From: Phenylobacterium sp. NIBR 498073
GTDB taxonomy: Bacteria > Pseudomonadota > Alphaproteobacteria > Caulobacterales > Caulobacteraceae
Reading direction: 5' to 3'
DNA: 64,000 bases
NCBI RefSeq assembly: GCF_027286305.1
Contig: NZ_CP114599.1
Span: forward strand, 3,257,001-3,321,000
The notes under the pieces were generated by a model, which worked only from the letters and a program-made list of their open reading frames with translations, made no database searches and was not told where the DNA came from. The position numbers and the translations under genes were made by a program. Positions 28,258-36,102 of the stretch are shown here, one piece after another (position 1 is the first letter of the stretch; each line of letters begins with the position of its first letter).

Positions 28258-28773
28258 TCAGCGCGGCGGCGCGCCGATGAAGTCCATCTTGCCCACCGGC
28301 ACGCCCTGGCTGCGCAGAATCCCGTGGGCGATCGCCACGTGGAAATAGAAGTTCGGCAGGGCGAAGCCGAACAGGTAGTCGTCGCCGCGGAACACGTGCC
28401 TGTTGTCCGGACCGAAGTTCAGCTCGACCGTGCGGTCCTCCGCGCCGTCCAGGGCCTTGGCGTCGATCGTCTCCAGATAGGCGATGGTGTCATTCACCCG
28501 CTGGATCAGCTGGTCGAGGGTGGTCTCGGTGTCGGGCATCGAGGGCGCCTGCACGCCGCTCAGCCGTTGCCCCGACAGTTTCGAGGTGTCGCTGGCCCGC
28601 TGCACCTGGCCGGCCAGGGTCAGCATGTCGGGCGCGAGCTGCGCGGCGACCAGCGCATTCGGGTCGCTCCCGCTCGCCGCCGCATGGCCCGCGCCCTTCT
28701 GCAGCAGGCCGCGGAGCGCGGTCAGCCCCCTTACGAAGACGGGGATCGAGGCTTGATACATGGTCAGGGACAT
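28258..28773 (-). CDS. DUF1993 family protein
   Basis: 171 residues. The opening TMYQASIPVFVRGLTAL, the central MLTLAGQVQRASD and the PNFYFHVAIAHGILR-type C-terminal block fit DUF1993, a helical family related to the DinB/YfiT four-helix fold. Function unknown; the conserved histidines suggest metal binding. Its stop lies 2 bp from the oxygenase stop (convergent). Confidence 0.9.
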   Translation of the reverse strand: MSLTMYQASIPVFVRGLTALRGLLQKGAGHAAASGSDPNALVAAQLAPDMLTLAGQVQRASDTSKLSGQRLSGVQAPSMPDTETTLDQLIQRVNDTIAYLETIDAKALDGAEDRTVELNFGPDNRHVFRGDDYLFGFALPNFYFHVAIAHGILRSQGVPVGKMDFIGAPPR

Positions 28774-28797
28774 GGCGCGCTCCAGCGATGGGAATAG

Positions 28798-29718
28798 TCA
28801 GCGCCGGATATGGTCGGCCTCAAGCTCTGCCGCAACGGGGGCGGCCGGCGGCGGCGGAGCGGCGGACGCCTCTTCCAGCAGCCAGTCGCGGAAGGCGGTC
28901 GTCACCGGTCGCGCGGACGCCCTGGGCGTCACGAAATGGAACCGCGCCGGGGTCGGTACGAAGCCGTAGGGCGCGGCCAGCCGCCCCGATGCGATATCGC
29001 CGGCCACGTAGATCCATGGCGAGACCCCGATCCCCAGACCCGCGACCGCCGCCTCGAGCATGTAGAACAGATGCTCGTACTCGCGGTGCTCGCCGCCGGG
29101 ACCGACCGGCACGCCCGAATGGTCGGCCCACTCGCGCCAGGCCTGGCGGTGCGGGCGGGTGTGCAGCCGCGGGGCGCTCGCCAGGTCGTGCTCGGCTAGC
29201 TGCGGCGCCATCACCGGGCCGTGGTAGTTGTCGAGGAAGGGCGTCGCCTCCAGCCCGTCGCCGGCGATAGTCTCCGCCAGCCGGATCGCCGCGTCGAACG
29301 GATCGCGCCCGAAGTCGACAGGCCCGTAGGCCTCCGTCACCCGGATGCTCAGGCCCGGATGGCGCGCGTGGAAACCCGGCAGCCGCGGGATCAGCCAACG
29401 CATGGCCAGCGTCCCGACGCAGGAGACGTGCAGCTCCCGCTCGGCGGCCGAGCGCAGGGCGGTGAACGACCGCTCGATACCGTCGAAGGCGCCGCCCAGG
29501 CTCTCGGCCAGGCTTAAGCCCGCCTCGGTCAGCCGCAGGCTGTTGCGCGGCCCCTGGGTCAGCCGCACGCCGCACAGCCGCTCCAGGCTGCGCACCTGGC
29601 GGCTGATCGCCCCATGGGTGACGCAGAGCTCGTCTGCGGCCAGGTTCATTCGTCCCAGGCGCGCGAACGCCTCGAAGGCGCGCAGGGCGGTCAGCGGCGG
29701 CAGATTTCGCTTCGGCAT
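28798..29718 (-). CDS. LysR-type transcriptional regulator (GcvA-like)
   Basis: 306 residues. N-terminal winged HTH: LPPLTALRAFEAFARLG ... LCVTHGAISRQVRSLE, as in the GcvA subgroup. Effector domain from ~90 (ELHVSCVGTLAMRWLIPRL), ending in an Ala/Pro-rich tail. It may control the DUF1993 gene 24 bp downstream, which has the same orientation. GAGG precedes the ATG at 29718. Ligand unknown. Confidence 0.94.
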   Translation of the reverse strand: MPKRNLPPLTALRAFEAFARLGRMNLAADELCVTHGAISRQVRSLERLCGVRLTQGPRNSLRLTEAGLSLAESLGGAFDGIERSFTALRSAAERELHVSCVGTLAMRWLIPRLPGFHARHPGLSIRVTEAYGPVDFGRDPFDAAIRLAETIAGDGLEATPFLDNYHGPVMAPQLAEHDLASAPRLHTRPHRQAWREWADHSGVPVGPGGEHREYEHLFYMLEAAVAGLGIGVSPWIYVAGDIASGRLAAPYGFVPTPARFHFVTPRASARPVTTAFRDWLLEEASAAPPPPAAPVAAELEADHIRR

Positions 29719-29780
29719 GTGACCTCAGATCACAGACATATCGTGGTTATACGCTACGCCCGGACCCGCGAAAGCCGGCC

Positions 29781-30002
29781 TTACCGATCCATGTCACCAG
29801 GTCCCTGCATCACCTTCATCCAGGCGTGCGGGGGCTCTTCCAGGCAGTCGCGCGGAATGCCGTTGCGGGCCGCGACATCCACCCGGAGAATCCACCACCA
29901 GCAGGCCCAGAGCTGGTGCAGTTCGTAGACCATCCGATCGAGGAGCCAGCGGGCGACGCCACGTTCCTCGCCTGCCGCCATCGTCATCTGCTCGACCAGC
30001 AT
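29781..30002 (-). CDS. small Trp-rich protein, unknown function
   Basis: 73 residues from the ATG at 30002 with GAGGA 7 bases upstream. Codon use has the strong third-position GC of the neighbours, which supports a real gene. The middle has a YELHQLWACWWWILRVD segment with five tryptophans in the whole protein. No signal peptide. No family recognised. It lies between a LysR gene and the DUF4180 gene and is divergent from the latter. Confidence 0.6.
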   Translation of the reverse strand: MLVEQMTMAAGEERGVARWLLDRMVYELHQLWACWWWILRVDVAARNGIPRDCLEEPPHAWMKVMQGPGDMDR

Positions 30003-30077
30003 CGGTCCGTCCTCGATCTGCAGCCGGAGGATGCAGGCGCCCGTCGACGGCCGCAAACGACTACTTGGCCGCTGGTC

Positions 30078-30111
30078 AGTGAGCTCAACTCACTAGGCCG
30101 GGCGGTTGACA
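30078..30111 (+). promoter_or_regulatory. inverted repeat next to a -35-like TTGACA
   Basis: AGTGAG-CTCAA-CTCACT (30078-30094) is a 6-bp-arm inverted repeat; 11 bp further lies a perfect TTGACA (30106-30111). It precedes the DUF4180 start at 30141. No good -10 hexamer is visible. An operator plus promoter is a guess from spacing. Confidence 0.35.
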
Positions 30112-30140
30112 GCCCCGCCGCAGGCTCCACCCTTCACGGC

Positions 30141-30506
30141 ATGGAAACGACGCAGATCGCCGGCCATCGCGTGCTCCTCTGGCCCGAGGACGGCCAACCC
30201 CTGGCGAGCGGCCACGACGCCAGCGACATCATCGGCGACGCCTTCTCCACCCAGGCGCAGATCGTGGCGCTGCCGGCCGCGCGGCTGTCGCCGGACTTCC
30301 TGCGCCTCTCCACCGGGCTGGCGGGCGACGTGCTGCAGAAGTTCGTCAACTACGGCCTGCGCGTCGCCATCGTCGGCGACGTCTCGGCCGCGGCCGCAGC
30401 CAGCGCGCCGCTGCGCGACTTCATCGGCGAATCCAATCGCGGTCGCCACGTCTGGTTCGTTCCGGACCTCGCCGCCCTCGAAGCCAAGATCGCCGAAATC
30501 GCATAA
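30141..30506 (+). CDS. DUF4180 domain protein
   Basis: 121 residues. The family pattern is clear: an IGDAFSTQAQIVALPAARLSPDFLRLSTG block, then GDVLQKFVNYGLRVAIVGD and a C-terminal RGRHVWFVPDLAALEAKIA. DUF4180 proteins resemble anti-sigma-factor antagonist/STAS-like folds in shape but have no assigned role. Start chosen at ATG 30141, where homology-like sequence begins. The message is probably short-leadered. Confidence 0.88.
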   Translation: METTQIAGHRVLLWPEDGQPLASGHDASDIIGDAFSTQAQIVALPAARLSPDFLRLSTGLAGDVLQKFVNYGLRVAIVGDVSAAAAASAPLRDFIGESNRGRHVWFVPDLAALEAKIAEIA

Positions 30507-30519
30507 CGACGTTTCGTGA

Positions 30520-30535
30520 CGTGACCCAGGTCACA
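30520..30535 (+). promoter_or_regulatory. CRP-like box upstream of urcA
   Basis: CGTGA-CCCAGG-TCACA is a 16-bp site matching the CRP consensus TGTGA-N6-TCACA at 9 of 10 arm positions, with GTGACC/GGTCAC perfectly symmetric. It lies 82 bp before the urcA ATG and about 470 bp before a CRP-type regulator whose recognition helix fits GTGA. Position suggests control of urcA or autoregulation of the regulator. Confidence 0.6.
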
Positions 30536-30616
30536 GCGACCGGCCTGCGCCGGGCCTACGAATCTGCCTCACAAGACGGCCGCATCCCGTGGCCCTTCAC
30601 TCCCCTGGAGGCAGTC

Positions 30617-30937
30617 ATGCATCGCTTGGTTCTCCCGACCCTCGCCGTTCTCGCCCTGTCCATCGCGGGCGGCGCTCATGCCGAAGAAGGCGTCATGCGG
30701 GTCAAAGTCGGCGACATCAACGTCCATTCGGACGCCGGCGCCCGCACCGCGTTCAAGCGCATCAACCTCGCGGCCCGCGACTTCTGCGGCCCGCTGCAGG
30801 GCTACTCGGCCGCCTACCCGGCCGAGGTCCGCGCCTGCCGCAAGGAGATGGTGGAAAAGGCGGTCACGAAGCTCGACGCCCCGCTGGTCACCGCCCTCTA
30901 CTCGCCCCAGACCGCGACCCAGCTGGCGCGGCGCTGA
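30617..30937 (+). CDS. UrcA family protein
   Basis: 106 residues, ATG at 30617 with GGAG 6 bases upstream. Signal peptide ends at AHA. The mature part has the UrcA pattern: VKVGDINVHSDAGARTAFKRINLAARDFCGP spread over residues ~30-60, with two cysteines (DFCGP, VRACRKE), and a closing ATQLAR. UrcA proteins are small exported alphaproteobacterial proteins of unknown function. Lies between a CRP-like box and a CRP-type regulator gene. Confidence 0.9.
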   Translation: MHRLVLPTLAVLALSIAGGAHAEEGVMRVKVGDINVHSDAGARTAFKRINLAARDFCGPLQGYSAAYPAEVRACRKEMVEKAVTKLDAPLVTALYSPQTATQLARR

Positions 30938-30970
30938 ACTGAACGGCCCACGGTTCGGCCCGCTATGATA

Positions 30971-30994
30971 GCCTCCGCTCTCACGAGCGGAGGC
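30971..30994 (+). promoter_or_regulatory. hairpin burying the Shine-Dalgarno of the CRP-type gene
   Basis: GCCTCCGCTC (30971-30980) and GAGCGGAGGC (30985-30994) form a perfect 10-bp stem with loop TCAC. The GGAGG in the 3' arm is the ribosome-binding site of the TTG at 31002 (8 bases away). It could hold translation down or end the urcA message; no T-run follows. Confidence 0.6.
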
Positions 30995-31001
30995 TATTGC
31001 C

Positions 31002-31688
31002 TTGTCCGATCTGGCCGCGAACGCCGTCCTGACGAGCCTCGCCAGAAGCCCGGTGCTCGCGCACTTCTCGCAAGGAGGCCTTGAGCGTCTGGCCGCGTCC
31101 GGCGGCTGGCTGGCGCTTGAACCGGGAGAGCTCTTGTTCCAGGCCGGGGATCCTGGCGATGCGGTCTATGTCATCGTCGACGGAGAGGTCGAGGTGCGCA
31201 ACTCCACCCTCGACGGCCGCGAGGTCCGCCTGGTCGCGCTCGGCCCCGGCGCCTTGGTCGGCGAAATGGCCGCCCTCGACGGCGGACCGCGCTCGGCCGA
31301 TGTAGCCGCCACCCGCCGCGCGCGGCTCTGGCGCATCGCCCGCAGCGCCATGCTCGCGGCTCTGGAGGCCGAACCCAAGGCCGCCGTTGCGCTCGTCATC
31401 GAACTCAGCGCCCGGTTGCGGGTCGCCGACGGCGCGATCAGCGACAAGACGGTGCTCGACCTGGCCGGTCGCCTCGCCCGGCTGCTGCTGACCGAGGTCG
31501 GCGCAAGCGGACTCCTCCCCCTCACCCAGACCGAAATCAGCCGCCGGCTCGGCTTCTCTCGCGAAAAGGTGAACCGCAAACTCCACGAGTGGGCGCGCGA
31601 AGGTTGGGTGGAAATCACCCCTGCTGGGGTGCGCGTCACCTCGCTCGAACGCCTCCAGGCCTTGATCGGCCGCCGATTGGGCCAATAG
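31002..31688 (+). CDS. CRP/FNR family regulator with CRP-like ligand and DNA residues
   Basis: 228 residues, TTG start. Cyclic-nucleotide-binding domain ~20-135 with the phosphate-binding cassette GEMAALDGGPRSADV (Glu and Arg-Ser as in CRP). No cysteine in the whole protein, so no FNR-type iron-sulfur cluster. Winged HTH ~165-215 with TQTEISRRLGFSREKVNRKL; the recognition helix SREKVNR keeps the Arg-Glu-x-x-x-Arg of CRP that reads GTGA. A cAMP- or cGMP-responsive factor is likely. The nearby CRP-like box and class III cyclase gene support this. Confidence 0.92.
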   Translation: MSDLAANAVLTSLARSPVLAHFSQGGLERLAASGGWLALEPGELLFQAGDPGDAVYVIVDGEVEVRNSTLDGREVRLVALGPGALVGEMAALDGGPRSADVAATRRARLWRIARSAMLAALEAEPKAAVALVIELSARLRVADGAISDKTVLDLAGRLARLLLTEVGASGLLPLTQTEISRRLGFSREKVNRKLHEWAREGWVEITPAGVRVTSLERLQALIGRRLGQ

Positions 31689-31694
31689 TCCGCC

Positions 31695-31712
31695 GCCGCC
31701 CGGCAGGGCGGC
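31695..31712 (+). terminator. 7-bp hairpin after the CRP-type gene
   Basis: GCCGCCC (31695-31701) and GGGCGGC (31706-31712) with loop GGCA begin 7 bp after the stop at 31688. No T-run. Probable end of the urcA-regulator transcript. Confidence 0.45.
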
Positions 31713-31841
31713 AGTGCGCTCGCGCGCTCTAATCCCCTTAATAGAGTTCAATCCGAAGACACGGTATGGTTAGCCAACTCGGCGCCGCCGGCCTCCCCCT
31801 GGCGCTCGCTCGGCGCTGATCCCACGACTGAGGGACGACAG

Positions 31842-32222
31842 ATGCCTGCGCTTCAAACCGCCATGTCCAAGCTCAACACCTCGTTCACACCGGGCGAGAT
31901 CGACAAGTTCGCCGCCAGCGCCGAGGCCTTCGCGCCCGGCAAGAAGATCGATCCGGGCCTGCTCGCCACGCCGGGTACGGTCCTGCATCGCGCCCTGGGA
32001 ACCTATCTGGACACCCTGCCGGGCTCGTTCCACGAGAGCCTGCGCGGCATCATCTACTATGCGCTCAAAGCCACGCCCCCGATCCCGGTCACCTTCGCCT
32101 GGGCGCCGGGCTACGACTTCGAACTGAACGTCTGGCAGGCTCCCGACACGACCGAGACACGCGGCGGCGTCACCGTGCTGATCAAGAGCCGCTATCCGGC
32201 CGACAAGCACCCGCTGGCCTGA
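31842..32222 (+). CDS. conserved-looking hypothetical protein
   Basis: 126 residues, GAGGGACGACAG before the ATG. No signal peptide or membrane segment. The second half (PIPVTFAWAPGYDFELNVW, ITV-like LIKSRYP) looks like a beta-sheet domain. No family recognised. It ends 4 bp from the stop of the opposing cyclase gene. Confidence 0.75.
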   Translation: MPALQTAMSKLNTSFTPGEIDKFAASAEAFAPGKKIDPGLLATPGTVLHRALGTYLDTLPGSFHESLRGIIYYALKATPPIPVTFAWAPGYDFELNVWQAPDTTETRGGVTVLIKSRYPADKHPLA

Positions 32223-32226
32223 GCGC

Positions 32227-33966
32227 TCAAGGCTCGTCGCCCAGGAACGCCATCCGCACGCCTTCGCGCAGATGACGCTCGTCCTCGGGATTGGCGTAGG
32301 TCACCAGCCGCGGCGCTTCGGCCCGCGCGCGCGCGCGCACGTCCAGCGGATAGGCCGCGCGGGCGTCGTCGAACCGGCCTAGCCGCGCCAGGCCGGCCGC
32401 CAGGATCGCCGCGGCGCGGGAGTCGTTCAACCGCACCGCCGACTGCGCATGGCGCACCGCCTCGCCGTAGTTGCGCGCCTGATAGTGGGCCAAGGCCAGC
32501 AGCTGCAGCATCGGGGCGATCTGCGGATCGTAGGGACTGAGCCTCAGGCTGCGCTCGATCGGCTCCACGGCCTGCGCCGCGCGGCCCGAATAGATCAGCA
32601 CCTGGCCTAGCCGGAAATGTCCGAACGCGAAGTTGGGGTTCAGCGACAGGGCCCGCTGGGCCTGCTCCAGCGCCTCCTCGTGGCTGCCGAGATAGAGCGC
32701 CGCCCCGGCGGCGGCGAAGTAGCCATAGGCATCGCGCGGGTCGAGCGCCACCGCCCGCAGCGCCGCCGTTCGCGCGTCCTCCAGATCGGCCATCGGCACG
32801 CGCGACCAGCCGTAGATCGCCCCGCCATAGAGCATTCGCGCCAGACCGACATAGCCCAGCGCCAAGGCCGGATCGCGGTCGATGGCCTGGCGGAACAGTT
32901 CCAGCGCCTGATGATAGTCGTCCCGGCTCATCCGGTTAAAGTGCCACATGCCGCGCTGGAAGCAGTCGAGCGCGCTGAGGTCGGCCAGGCTCTTGCGGAC
33001 GCTGCGCGAGGCCTCGGTGTCGAGCATGGCCGGCTCGATGGCGGCCACGACGTGCTCGGTCACCTCGTCCTGCAGCGCGAAGAGATCGACGATGTCTCGG
33101 TCAAGGCTGTCGGCCCAGATCTGCTGGGCGCTGGCGGATTCGATCAGCCGGACATTGACCCGCACCCGCTCCCCGGCCCGCCGCACGCTGCCTTCCAGCA
33201 CGTAACGCACCCCAAGGTCGCGCCCCACCTGGCGGGCGTCCACGGTCCGGCCCTTGTAGGTGAAGCTGGTGTTGCGATCGATGACGAAGAACCAGCGCCA
33301 GCGAGACAGCGCGGTCACAACGTCCTCGGTGATCGCGTCCGTGAAGTAGTCGTGCTCGGCCTCGCCGCCGAAGCTCTGGAACGGCAGCACCACGATCGAG
33401 GGCTTGTCCGGCAGGGCCAGGGCCGGACGCCGGCCCAGCTCGACGGCGCCGCCATCCAGCAGCACGCGATACACCCGCACCGGCCGCGCCAGGTTCTTCA
33501 GCGTCTGCTCGCCGACATCGTCGAACCCCACGTCGACCCGGCCCTGGGCGTCCTCCTGGACGCGGGCCGAGACCCAGATGCCACCGGGTTCGGCGAGCCC
33601 CTCCAGCCTGGCGGCGACATTGACCCCGTCGCCGAGGATGTCCTCGCCGTCGATGACCACGTCGGCGGCGTTCAGCCCGACCCGGAAGCGGATCTGGTCG
33701 CGCTCGGCCACGCCGTCGTTGCGCGCGAGCATCCCGCGCTGAATCGCGATGGCGCAGTTCAGCGCGTCGACCACGCTGGCGAACGCCGCCAGCAGCCCGT
33801 CGCCTGCAGTCTTGATGATCCGGCCGCGGGCGGCGGCGATCGACGGTTCGACCAGTTCGTGCAGGTGCTCGGCGAAGCGCGCCAGCGTCGCCTCTTCGTT
33901 GGCCTCGATCAGCCGCGAATAGCCGACCACGTCGGCGATCATGATCGCGGTGAGCCGCCGCTCCAT
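32227..33966 (-). CDS. class III adenylate/guanylate cyclase with TPR domain
   Basis: 579 residues from the ATG at 33966 (GGAGG 10 bases upstream). N-terminal cyclase domain ~1-160: metal-binding Asp in IADVVGYSRL and KTAGDGLLAAF, and the transition-state Asn/Arg in GVNVAARLEGL. The middle (~195-330) has PSIVVLPFQSFGGEAE and GDYVLEGSVRRAGERV-type sequence of the TolB-N/FlgO-like module common in these cyclases. C-terminal ~350-560 are TPRs (ALSLNPNFAFGHFRLGQVL). Soluble, cytoplasmic. It could supply cAMP to the CRP-type regulator at 31002. Confidence 0.92.
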   Translation of the reverse strand: MERRLTAIMIADVVGYSRLIEANEEATLARFAEHLHELVEPSIAAARGRIIKTAGDGLLAAFASVVDALNCAIAIQRGMLARNDGVAERDQIRFRVGLNAADVVIDGEDILGDGVNVAARLEGLAEPGGIWVSARVQEDAQGRVDVGFDDVGEQTLKNLARPVRVYRVLLDGGAVELGRRPALALPDKPSIVVLPFQSFGGEAEHDYFTDAITEDVVTALSRWRWFFVIDRNTSFTYKGRTVDARQVGRDLGVRYVLEGSVRRAGERVRVNVRLIESASAQQIWADSLDRDIVDLFALQDEVTEHVVAAIEPAMLDTEASRSVRKSLADLSALDCFQRGMWHFNRMSRDDYHQALELFRQAIDRDPALALGYVGLARMLYGGAIYGWSRVPMADLEDARTAALRAVALDPRDAYGYFAAAGAALYLGSHEEALEQAQRALSLNPNFAFGHFRLGQVLIYSGRAAQAVEPIERSLRLSPYDPQIAPMLQLLALAHYQARNYGEAVRHAQSAVRLNDSRAAAILAAGLARLGRFDDARAAYPLDVRARARAEAPRLVTYANPEDERHLREGVRMAFLGDEP

Positions 33967-34173
33967 CCAGGCCAAGCCTCCTTCGGCCCGCCCCCGCACA
34001 AGCGCGGACTATATCAGGACTGGCTCACCGCCAAACGCCTCGATGCCGAATTGCCCGCGCAAAATCATCGGCTTACGCTCACGCTGCGACAAATCCCGAC
34101 TTCTGGGCGACCGGCGGGGACGCCTCGCGCAGGGGTTTGGTCTAGTCTGCCCCGATTGGACGCGAGAGGCCCG

Positions 34174-35289
34174 ATGTTCAAGTCCGCTGAATCCCGCCAG
34201 GCCGCGTGGCTGACGCTCGGCATCTGGCTGCTGTCCGGCTCGCTGGCCTCGACGATCGCGACCATCGTCGGCGTGCAGATGACTCCGGCCTTGATCGGCA
34301 CTGCTGTCGCCATCAACCTGGTCGGCATTCTCTCCTCGGTCGGGCTCTACCGGGTCGCCGTTCACGTCCGCGACAAGAGCGCGTTCCAGCGCATCGGGCT
34401 CATGGCGGCCGCGGTCGTGGTCCTCGCGAGCGTGCTGTCGGCGTCCGACATGCTGATCATGGACCTGTCGAACACGGCCAAGCAGTGGTCGCCCAACCGC
34501 ACCCTATGGATGCGCTTCGCCAACAACGCCGGCGGCTTCTTCTGGATCCTCGGCGCGCTGGGCGCGATCTACACCACCCTGCAGGCCAACCACATGGTCC
34601 GTGAGCGCGAGCGTCAGCTCGCCGACGCCCGCACCGCCGCCAGCGAGGCCAACGCCGCGGCCAGCGCCGCGCGCCTGGCCGCCCTGCGCTACCAGCTCAA
34701 CCCGCACTTCCTGTTCAACACGCTCAACGCCGTCTCGTCCGCGGTGATCACCGGCCGCAACGACGAGGCCGAGAGCATGCTGTCCAAGCTCGCCGACTTC
34801 CTGCGCGTCACCCTGGTCGCAGATCCCGAGGCGATGATCTCGCTCGACGATGAGATGGCCACGCTGCAGGCCTACCTTGAGATCGAGAGCGTCCGCTTCC
34901 GCGAGCGGCTGGCCCTGGAGTTCGTCTGCCCCGACGACCTGCGCACCGCGCTGATCCCGTCCTTCCTGCTGCAGCCGCTGATCGAAAACGCCATCAAGCA
35001 CGCCGTCTCGCCGACCAGCGCCACCGTCACCATCCGCCTCGAAGCGACCCGCGACGGCGAGGATCTCGTGGTCCTGGTCCAGGACGACGGCGACGGCGGT
35101 CATGGCGGCGAGGTCCGCCCCGGCGCCGGCGTCGGGCTTGGCAACGTGCGCATGCGGCTTGAGGCGCTCTACGGCCCGCGCGGGGTTCTGCAGGCCGCCC
35201 CGCTCGCCCGCGGCTTCCTCGCCATGGTGCGCCTGCCGTTGCAGCGCGCCGCCACCGTCACACCCATCCGTTCAAAGGCCGCCGCCTGA
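34174..35289 (+). CDS. LytS/YehU-type sensor histidine kinase
   Basis: 371 residues from the ATG at 34174. Four hydrophobic helices in residues ~10-145 form the membrane sensor. A short coiled coil (~150-175, Ala/Glu-rich) leads to the His_kinase domain with the phospho-acceptor His in QLNPHFLFNTLNAV, then the HATPase N-box PLIENAIKHAV and a glycine-rich loop (GVGLGNVRMRLEALYG). It pairs with the LytTR regulator, sharing one base (TGATG). Signal unknown. A much longer upstream reading runs antisense to the cyclase gene and is rejected. Confidence 0.94.
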   Translation: MFKSAESRQAAWLTLGIWLLSGSLASTIATIVGVQMTPALIGTAVAINLVGILSSVGLYRVAVHVRDKSAFQRIGLMAAAVVVLASVLSASDMLIMDLSNTAKQWSPNRTLWMRFANNAGGFFWILGALGAIYTTLQANHMVRERERQLADARTAASEANAAASAARLAALRYQLNPHFLFNTLNAVSSAVITGRNDEAESMLSKLADFLRVTLVADPEAMISLDDEMATLQAYLEIESVRFRERLALEFVCPDDLRTALIPSFLLQPLIENAIKHAVSPTSATVTIRLEATRDGEDLVVLVQDDGDGGHGGEVRPGAGVGLGNVRMRLEALYGPRGVLQAAPLARGFLAMVRLPLQRAATVTPIRSKAAA

Positions 35290-36038
35290 TGCGTCTCCTG
35301 CTCGTCGACGACGAACCCGCTGCGCTCGAGCGGCTGTCGGCCCTGCTGACCCAGGTCAGCGACGTCGAGGTGGTTGGAACCGCCCGCAACGGCCGCGAAG
35401 CCGCCGAGGCGGTCGAGGCTCTCAAGCCGGACCTCGTGCTGCTCGACATCCAGATGCCTGAGCGCAGTGGCCTGGACGTCGCCGCCGGCCTGCCGCTGGA
35501 CGAGCGGCCGGAGATCGTCTTCGTCACCGCCTTCGAGCTCTACGCCGCTGACGCCTTTGAGGTCGAAGCCGCCGACTATCTGCTCAAGCCGGTCCGCTTC
35601 GATCGCCTGCGCCAGGCGATCGAACGCGCCCGCCGCCGCCGCGCCCTGCGCGCGGCCGCCGCCCGCGCCGAGGAAGCCGCCGCCAATCCCGTCGACGAGG
35701 ACCCCGACGGCTTCTGGGTCCAGGTCCGCACCGGCTTCGTGCGCGTGCCGTTGGGCGAGATCGACTGGATCGAGGCGGCCAAGGACTATGTGCTGCTGCA
35801 CACCGCCACCCGCAGCCACATCCATCGCGCCACCATGACCGCCCTGGAGCGCAAGATGCCGCCCGCTGAGATGATCCGCGTGCACCGTTCGGCCTTCGTG
35901 CGGCCGGCCAAGGTCAAGGAGGTCAAGCGCCTGGGCAAGGGGCTGATCTCGCTGGTGCTGGAGGACGGCGTGAACGTCGCTGTCGGCCCCTCCTACGTCA
36001 ACGCCGTCACCGAGCGCCTCGCCCTCTACCAGGACTGA
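35289..36038 (+). CDS. LytTR-family response regulator
   Basis: 249 residues. Receiver domain ~1-115 with acidic pocket LLVDDE, phospho-acceptor in LLDIQMPERSGLD, and the terminal YLLKP lysine. C-terminal LytTR DNA-binding domain (~140-245) with VRVPLGEIDWIEAAKDYVLLH and IRVHRSAFVRPAKV. Co-expressed with the kinase at 34174. LytTR regulators bind a pair of direct repeats in target promoters; none was identified here. Confidence 0.95.
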   Translation: MRLLLVDDEPAALERLSALLTQVSDVEVVGTARNGREAAEAVEALKPDLVLLDIQMPERSGLDVAAGLPLDERPEIVFVTAFELYAADAFEVEAADYLLKPVRFDRLRQAIERARRRRALRAAAARAEEAAANPVDEDPDGFWVQVRTGFVRVPLGEIDWIEAAKDYVLLHTATRSHIHRATMTALERKMPPAEMIRVHRSAFVRPAKVKEVKRLGKGLISLVLEDGVNVAVGPSYVNAVTERLALYQD

Positions 36039-36050
36039 GCCGCCCAAACC

Positions 36051-36080
36051 AAAACGCCGCCCCGGGGGAGGGACGGCGTT
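36051..36080 (-). terminator. intrinsic terminator for the PEP-CTERM gene
   Basis: Read leftwards, AACGCCG (36080-36074) pairs with CGGCGTT (36059-36053), an inner GGGGC-rich part extends the stem, and TTTT follows (36054-36051). It lies 22 bp past the stop of the 36103 gene. It may also end the LytTR transcript from the other side. Confidence 0.75.
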
Positions 36081-36102
36081 CACAGCGGTGGGACGTTCGG
36101 GC

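Noticed and set aside
29718..29734. TGTGA-N7-TCACA at the LysR start
   Set aside because: Spacer is 7 instead of 6 and the site contains the LysR Shine-Dalgarno and start, so the symmetry is probably incidental.
32617..34173. Very long plus-strand frame running into the LytS kinase gene
   Set aside because: It is antisense to the cyclase gene, reads as Arg/Gly/Ala/His-rich filler and lacks a ribosome site; the kinase starts at 34174.
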